From an uncultured Kiritimatiellota bacterium (GTDB lineage Bacteria > Verrucomicrobiota > Kiritimatiellia > RFP12 > UBA1067): a stretch of DNA of 64,000 nucleotides. The first letter of the stretch is position 1, and each line of letters opens with the position of its first letter. Both the position numbers and the translations under genes were made by a program. Under the pieces are notes generated by a model that saw nothing but the letters and a program-made list of their open reading frames with translations, did not search any database and had not been told where the DNA came from. Positions 59,311-64,000 of the stretch are shown piece after piece. The stretch lies in assembly GCA_934635385.1 (NCBI GenBank), contig CAKTZI010000006.1:1-64000 (forward strand), given 5' to 3'.

Positions 59311-60405
59311 ATGGCAATGAGAAATCAATTTGCTGGAGAATGCCCCGATGCGGCACTTTATGGAATTGAGCACTCTAACCGCAATTTCAAAGACCCGTTC
59401 TACTGGGGCAAAAACCAGTTCAACTCCTCATTTCCGATTGCCCTATGCTGCTACATGAGGGATAAGGGGTTGAATGCCCTTGGCATTTCAATGCGCCCCG
59501 ATCTCACGACAGCGGTTGGGGATATGTCATTTAATGACGTGTTCGGAACAAAATTGTCGAACGACAAGATCTATTTTCGTTTTGAGTCGCCGTTTGAGCG
59601 GTTTAAGCCCCTGGTCGAGGATTCTCTTGAAAAGATTGATGTCGTTGTTGTCGATGCCGTGACCCACGAGGAGATTCGTCCGCTTGAGATCAAGTTGACG
59701 ACTCTTCCAGATGACGGCACGTCGAGTTTCACGGAGGAGAAATACGGATCGGAGATTGTCGTTCGTTCTCCCACCATGCGCTATGTAGCGTTGAGCATGC
59801 TTGCGTCGAACAGCGATAGCCTTGCCCGCATCAAGGCGATATTTGGTTCTTCCTGCAAATGTGTGGACAATTGGGAGAACATCGCTGAAATGAAGTCGCG
59901 GCAAGAGCGTGTTTTTGCTGCGTTGCGTAAGTTCCTGTCTGAATTCTGCCATACGCAAAAGCCATTGCTCGTTCAGCCGATCTGGAAGACGGTCGGAAAG
60001 GCACCGCGACTGGCAGAACATTGTCTTGATGTCTTTGTGTGGACGGACTTTGCATTGACGCGACTCGTTCTTGATGCAATGGAAGACGACAAGCCCGGCA
60101 AGATTACTCGCCCTCAACGGGCGGCTCTTCGGCTTGCGCGTTTCCTTTACGAGGCGTCGCGGGGTGATGGCGTTTTCCAAAAGCCGATTTATGACGGCAT
60201 GACGTATGATACGCTCAATGACAAGGAGTTTGCCGTGTCGGGTCGACAGACCAATCTGCACATGGCATGCTCGCGTCTTCTGAAGCCAGCCGTAACCAAG
60301 GCGGAGATAAAGAAAATTGTGCTGGGCGGCGGACAGAAGTATCTAAGTCCCGAACGCCGCTTTGATTCGATACTCTTCTTCTCAAAGGACATCTTTGATG
60401 AATAA
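59311..60405 (+). CDS. HindVP-like type II restriction endonuclease
   Basis: 364 aa. The N-terminal block (NRNFKDPFYWGKNQFNSSFP, ALCCYMRDKGLNALGI) resembles the HindVP family, and DVVVVDAVTHEEIRPLEIKLTT supplies a PD-(D/E)XK-style D...ExK site (~110-132). It overlaps the m5C methyltransferase gene by 8 nt, the normal layout of a type II R-M pair. Family assignment is from memory; HindVP cuts GRCGYC, but the specificity here is unproven. GC is lower than in the flanking genes. Confidence 0.75.
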   Translation: MAMRNQFAGECPDAALYGIEHSNRNFKDPFYWGKNQFNSSFPIALCCYMRDKGLNALGISMRPDLTTAVGDMSFNDVFGTKLSNDKIYFRFESPFERFKPLVEDSLEKIDVVVVDAVTHEEIRPLEIKLTTLPDDGTSSFTEEKYGSEIVVRSPTMRYVALSMLASNSDSLARIKAIFGSSCKCVDNWENIAEMKSRQERVFAALRKFLSEFCHTQKPLLVQPIWKTVGKAPRLAEHCLDVFVWTDFALTRLVLDAMEDDKPGKITRPQRAALRLARFLYEASRGDGVFQKPIYDGMTYDTLNDKEFAVSGRQTNLHMACSRLLKPAVTKAEIKKIVLGGGQKYLSPERRFDSILFFSKDIFDE

Positions 60406-61453
60406 ATTCCGCACGGTCGATTTGTTCTGTGGTGGAGGCGGGTTGTCAAAAGGGTTGCAAGATGCCGGCTTTGATATTGTTGCGGCATTTGACTTTTGGC
60501 CGCCTGCTATCGACTTCTACAATCAGAACATCAAAGGGCATGCCGCCTATCAGCAAGACCTTTCAGATGTGAAGGAGTCTGTGGATCGGATCCGGAAATG
60601 GAAGCCTGCTGTCATTGTCGGGGGCCCGCCGTGTCAGGATTTCTCGTCTGCAGGGAAGCGCGACGAGAACGGCGGAAGGGCAGAACTCACGACAGCCTAT
60701 GCGAAGATTGTCACTTCTGTTCGCCCACAAGTCTTCGTTATGGAGAATGTCGATCGTGCACTTAAGTCCGTGACCTATCGAGAGGCCATCAAGACATTCT
60801 CCGATGAGGGATATCACATGACGATTGCCGTTCTTGATGCTTCGCTCTGCGGCGTTCCGCAGAAGCGAAAGCGTGTGGTCGTCGTCGGAAGTTTGAAAAA
60901 ACCGACAGCTTCGCTTGTTGAAATCTACAAGTCAATGCAGTCCAGCGAACCAATGACCATTCGCGATTATCTTGGGGATTCTCTTGGGATTGACTTTTAT
61001 TACAGGCATCCGCGGAGTTATGCGCGAAGAGGTGTTTTTAGTGTAGACGAGCCAAGTCCAACCGTTCGCGGCGTAAATCGCCCAATCCCAGGTGGGTATG
61101 AAGGGCATCCAGGCGATGCAGCTCCCATTACGACCCCGAATCTGCGCCCGCTGACGACGAAAGAGAGAAGCCTTATCCAGACATTTCCGAACGAATGGAA
61201 TCTTGTTGGCGCAAAGTCGGATGTCGAGCAGATTGTCGGGAATGCCGTGCCTGTTAAACTAGGCGAGTTTGTCGGAAGGGCGATCAAAGAACTTGATCGC
61301 AGGGATCGAATCGTCGATATGCCGGGGAAGGGTGTTGCCTATCAAGTGCCTGACGAGGTGTCTCGCCCTGTGCAAGAACTGATGGTGTTTGAGCAGTCTG
61401 TGAAATACGAGACTCGTCGAATGAGACGTTTTGTGCTGGCAGATGGGAAATAA
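60398..61453 (+). CDS. DNA (cytosine-5)-methyltransferase
   Basis: 351 aa. Ordered motifs: I DLFCGGGGLSKGL, IV GGPPCQDFSSAG with catalytic C79, VI VMENV, VIII GVPQKRKRVVVVG, IX/TRD region RGVFSVDEPSPTVRG and X QIVGNAVPVKLG. It protects the host from the upstream endonuclease. ATG 60398 overlaps the endonuclease stop. A ~60-residue C-terminal extension follows motif X. Confidence 0.93.
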   Translation: MNKFRTVDLFCGGGGLSKGLQDAGFDIVAAFDFWPPAIDFYNQNIKGHAAYQQDLSDVKESVDRIRKWKPAVIVGGPPCQDFSSAGKRDENGGRAELTTAYAKIVTSVRPQVFVMENVDRALKSVTYREAIKTFSDEGYHMTIAVLDASLCGVPQKRKRVVVVGSLKKPTASLVEIYKSMQSSEPMTIRDYLGDSLGIDFYYRHPRSYARRGVFSVDEPSPTVRGVNRPIPGGYEGHPGDAAPITTPNLRPLTTKERSLIQTFPNEWNLVGAKSDVEQIVGNAVPVKLGEFVGRAIKELDRRDRIVDMPGKGVAYQVPDEVSRPVQELMVFEQSVKYETRRMRRFVLADGK

Positions 61454-62198
61454 CGACTTTCGGGGCAAGAGCGACGAACTGAAGCCGCGCGAACAAATGA
61501 TGCGGGCGGCTTCACCTTCTGATGTCCCGGATGATTCGTTGTTGGCGATACTTTTGAAGACGGGTGTTTGCGGTTGTGATGTTGTTGAGCTGTCTCGAAG
61601 GATGATTTCCGCATTTGGTTCACTCAAGCATCTCGTCAATTCGGATTGGCGGCAGCTGCAAGAGAGAATCGCCGCCTATAATGAACAAAACCCATCGCGA
61701 CGAATCCTTGGTGTCGGACTGGTGAAGTGTCTTGAATTGGCGGCGGCATTTGAACTTGGCAAGCGCGGGGCGCGGCTGACATATCAGGACTTGACGAAAA
61801 TGCAGGTCAAGACGCCTGCTGATGCGTATGCCGTGTTCTCGGAATCTGTCCCGGTGTCGGAGGGAGTTGAGTCGGTTTTTGTCTTGCCGCTCGATTCGAG
61901 GAATCGCCCGATTTGCACACCCGTGCGTGTCACAACTGGAACGATCGGCACTGCGATGATAGATCCTGTTGCGATATTCCGTGAGGCCGTGCGTTGGAAT
62001 GCTCGGTCGATTGTCATTGCCCATACGCATCCGTCAGGTGATCCTCAACCAAGCAAAGAAGATGTGAAAGCGACCTTACGGCTGAAAGACGCGGCAAAGG
62101 TTGTCGGAGTCAACTTCCTAGACCACCTTGTAATCGGGGCACCCGATTCGGCAGACGGCAGGGGGTTCTTTTCAATTGAGGAGTATGCTGCGTTGTGA
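61443..62198 (+). CDS. radC: RadC/JAB-domain protein
   Basis: 251 aa. N-terminal helix-hairpin-helix-like part (LKPREQMMRAASPSDVPDDSLLAILLKTG) and JAB metal site HTHPSGDPQPSKED (H194, H196). RadC-type proteins occur in mobile and defence islands as well as chromosomally; true function is unresolved. It overlaps the methyltransferase gene by 11 nt, so it travels with the R-M pair. Confidence 0.88.
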   Translation: MGNNDFRGKSDELKPREQMMRAASPSDVPDDSLLAILLKTGVCGCDVVELSRRMISAFGSLKHLVNSDWRQLQERIAAYNEQNPSRRILGVGLVKCLELAAAFELGKRGARLTYQDLTKMQVKTPADAYAVFSESVPVSEGVESVFVLPLDSRNRPICTPVRVTTGTIGTAMIDPVAIFREAVRWNARSIVIAHTHPSGDPQPSKEDVKATLRLKDAAKVVGVNFLDHLVIGAPDSADGRGFFSIEEYAAL

Positions 62199-62207
62199 GT
62201 TGAAACG

Positions 62208-63623
62208 ATGTGCTGTTCCGCTAACATCCTCTCCCTCCTGCCGATCGCCTGCCTGGTGGTGGCGTTGGCCGTCTTCAAGGTCAAGGCGCATCTGGCCACG
62301 CTTGGCGCGGCCGGGCTGGCGCTCGTGCTGTCCGCCCTCTTCTTCCGCGACAGCCTGCCGCTCGCGCAGGTCGTGCCGGTCGCGGCGGACGGCGTCGCGT
62401 TCGCGCTCTACCCGATCTGCCTCGTCGTCCTCGCCGCGCTGTTCGTCTATTCGCTCACGGTCGAGTCCGGCGCGATGCGGACGATCCGCGAGGGCCTCTC
62501 CCGCGTCTCGCCTGATCCGCGCGTCCTCGCGCTTCTCATCGTCTGGGGATTCGGGAACTTCATGGAGGGCATGGCCGGCTTCGGCACGGCCGTCGCGATT
62601 CCCGCCGCGATGCTCGTCGGCCTCGGCTTCGATCCGCTGAAGGCCGTCCTCATGTGCCTCGTCGCCAACACGACGCCGACCGCCTACGGCTCCGTCGGCG
62701 TGCCGATCGCGGTGCTCGCGAAGGTGAGCGGCTGCGGCGCGGACGCGCTGGCGGGCACGGTCGCCGCGCTTCAGCTCGCCGTCACGGCGCTTGGCCCGTT
62801 CCTCGTCCTGCTCGTGTACGGCGGTCGCGCCGCCCTGCGGGGCCTGGTCGGCCTCGCGCTGGTCGCGGACGCGGCGTTTCTCGTCCCGTGGTTCCTGTCC
62901 GCGCGTTTCCTGGGGCCGGAGCTGCCGGACATTCTGGGCGGACTTTCCGTCCTGCTCGGTGTCTCGCTGGTCGCGACGAAGGGGCGCGTCGGCGGCGACC
63001 TGCGCGCGGCGGCGCGGGCGTGGGCGCCGTTCGGGTTCGTCGTGGCGCTGCTGACGGGCGCGGCGTGCCTGCCGCCGGACTTGAAGCGGTACGCCTCGCC
63101 GGGCGCGCTCGTGCTGCTCGCCGGATTCCTTGGCGGGGCTGTGCAGGGTTTGCCCTTCGTGCGGATGTGCCGGGTGCTGGGGCGGACGCTCCGGTCCTAC
63201 TGGACGGCGTTCGCGACGATCTGCTTCGTGCTGGTTCTCGCGCGCGTGATGACGGCGGCGGGGATGATCGCGACGCTGGCGGACGCGCTGGTGGCGGCGA
63301 CGGGCGCGGCGTATCCGTTCTTCGCGCCGCTCGTCGGGGCGCTCGGCGGCTTCGTGACGGGTTCGGGCACGAGCGCGAACGTCCTCTTCGGCTCGCTGCA
63401 GGCCGGCGCGGCGGCGAAGCTCGGTGTCTCGGCGGATCTCCTCGCGGCGGCGAACATGATGGGCGCGGGCATCGGCAAGATGATCTGTCCGCAGTCCATC
63501 GCCATCGGCACGGCCGCCGCGCTTGTCGCGGGCCGGGCGGGCGAAGTCTTTCGGACGGCCTTCGCGTGGTTCGTCGCCGTCATTCTCGTGGCGTGCGCCG
63601 TTTGCGGCCTCGCTGTGCGATGA
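62208..63623 (+). CDS. L-lactate permease (LctP/LldP) family transporter
   Basis: 471 aa, about 12 membrane helices. The family signature NFMEGMAGFGTAVAIPAAMLVGLGFDPLKAVLMCLVANTTPTAYGSVGVPI and the C-terminal GSGTSANVLFGSLQ with MICPQSIAIGTAA are clear. It is shorter than E. coli LldP (~550 aa). High GC resumes here after the island. Imports lactate or glycolate, possibly fermentation by-products. Confidence 0.88.
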   Translation: MCCSANILSLLPIACLVVALAVFKVKAHLATLGAAGLALVLSALFFRDSLPLAQVVPVAADGVAFALYPICLVVLAALFVYSLTVESGAMRTIREGLSRVSPDPRVLALLIVWGFGNFMEGMAGFGTAVAIPAAMLVGLGFDPLKAVLMCLVANTTPTAYGSVGVPIAVLAKVSGCGADALAGTVAALQLAVTALGPFLVLLVYGGRAALRGLVGLALVADAAFLVPWFLSARFLGPELPDILGGLSVLLGVSLVATKGRVGGDLRAAARAWAPFGFVVALLTGAACLPPDLKRYASPGALVLLAGFLGGAVQGLPFVRMCRVLGRTLRSYWTAFATICFVLVLARVMTAAGMIATLADALVAATGAAYPFFAPLVGALGGFVTGSGTSANVLFGSLQAGAAAKLGVSADLLAAANMMGAGIGKMICPQSIAIGTAAALVAGRAGEVFRTAFAWFVAVILVACAVCGLAVR

Positions 63624-63644
63624 ACGTCTTGTGGAGAGTACGCC

Positions 63645-64000
63645 ATGACGGTTGAGGCGAGGTTGTTGAGGGGCGGCGCGTTTGGTGCGCTGTGTGGGGT
63701 TCTCGCGGCTGTCTGCTACGGGGCGAATCCGCTGGGCGCCGTGACGCTCTATCATCTAGGCTACACGACGGGGAGCGTGCTGCTCTACCGCTTCGGCTTC
63801 GCGGCCGCGATTCTCGCGGCCTTCATCGCCGTGCGGCGCGGCGCCTTCTGGCCGAAGCGCGGCGAATGGGCCGTCGTCGCCTCGCTCGGACTCCTCTTCG
63901 CCGTGTCGTCACTGACGTTCTACGAGAGCTTCCGCGTCATGGACGTGGGCATCGCCTGCACGATCCTCTTCGTCTATCCGATCCTGACGGCGCTCATCAT
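63645..64000 (+). CDS. EamA/DMT-superfamily transporter (3' truncated by window)
   Basis: The frame opens at ATG 63645 and stays open to the window edge (118 codons). Four helices are visible (GALCGVLAAVCYGANPLG, VLLYRFGFAAAILAAFIAV, WAVVASLGLLFAVSSLTFYESF, ACTILFVYPILTALI), the usual first half of a 10-helix EamA transporter. Substrate unknown. It lies 21 bp after the lactate permease gene. Confidence 0.85.
   Translation, partial: MTVEARLLRGGAFGALCGVLAAVCYGANPLGAVTLYHLGYTTGSVLLYRFGFAAAILAAFIAVRRGAFWPKRGEWAVVASLGLLFAVSSLTFYESFRVMDVGIACTILFVYPILTALI

Overview
The window is GC-rich, densely coding DNA from an uncultured-type Gram-negative bacterium. Every supported gene, including the rRNA and tRNA genes, lies on the + strand. 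The secreted CAZyme and beta-helix proteins without a SusC/SusD pair, a Bacteroidota-like ParC, an outer-membrane assembly cluster and a Wza/Wzc export locus fit the PVC group, most likely Kiritimatiellota (Verrucomicrobiota). That assignment is inference; no 16S rRNA is present.

Layout. 1-200: 3' end of a 5S rRNA, tRNA-Pro(CGG) and a terminator. 199-9579: DegT aminotransferase, then a tightly overlapping run fabH-fabF-fabZ-hisD-LpxL-type acyltransferase-GT2 glycosyltransferase-uppP-rmuC (lipid, envelope and histidine functions). 9600-10284: wreck of an AAA/DUF4143 ATPase gene behind a 33-bp-period repeat array. 10343-35490: a carbohydrate-degradation region with an esterase/GH99-like fusion, a beta-helix protein, a giant clan-A glycosidase/GH92 fusion, a frameshifted GH2, a GntR/PBP-type regulator overlapping a GH92 gene, an SUMF1-fold protein, GH28 and a GH5-like enzyme. 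It is interrupted by a RAYT transposase with its palindromic repeats, a CsoR/P-type-ATPase metal module whose ATPase lacks the nucleotide-binding domain, and an intact AAA/DUF4143 ATPase behind a 23-bp-period repeat array. GH92 (twice) and the GH99-like domain together suggest alpha-mannan or mannoprotein as substrate.

35544-42338: exopolysaccharide export and polymerisation locus (Wza lipoprotein, unknown exported protein, beta-barrel, Wzy/ligase, Wzc). 42352-53971: housekeeping (rsmE, parC, TPR/BamD-like, LptE-like, RAM-domain protein, TPR protein, tRNA-Glu, dprA, pyrD, gltX, mnmA). 54105-55965: repeat protein, nucleotidyltransferase-like protein with a probably truncated partner, then a 550-bp repeat-rich gap. 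55966-59288: leader peptide, pilT-like ATPase, small membrane protein, Na/Pi symporter. 59311-62198: lower-GC island with a HindVP-like restriction enzyme, m5C methyltransferase and RadC. 62208-64000: lactate-permease family protein and a truncated EamA transporter.

Genome-scale signals: promoters share an extended -10 of the form TGnTATAATACGC ending 6-11 nt before the start codon, which implies leaderless or near-leaderless mRNAs. A 20-bp operator is shared by the GntR-type regulator and the distant GH5-like gene. About 17 copies of a GGGGCCTGTCCCC-type palindrome surround and lie inside the RAYT gene.
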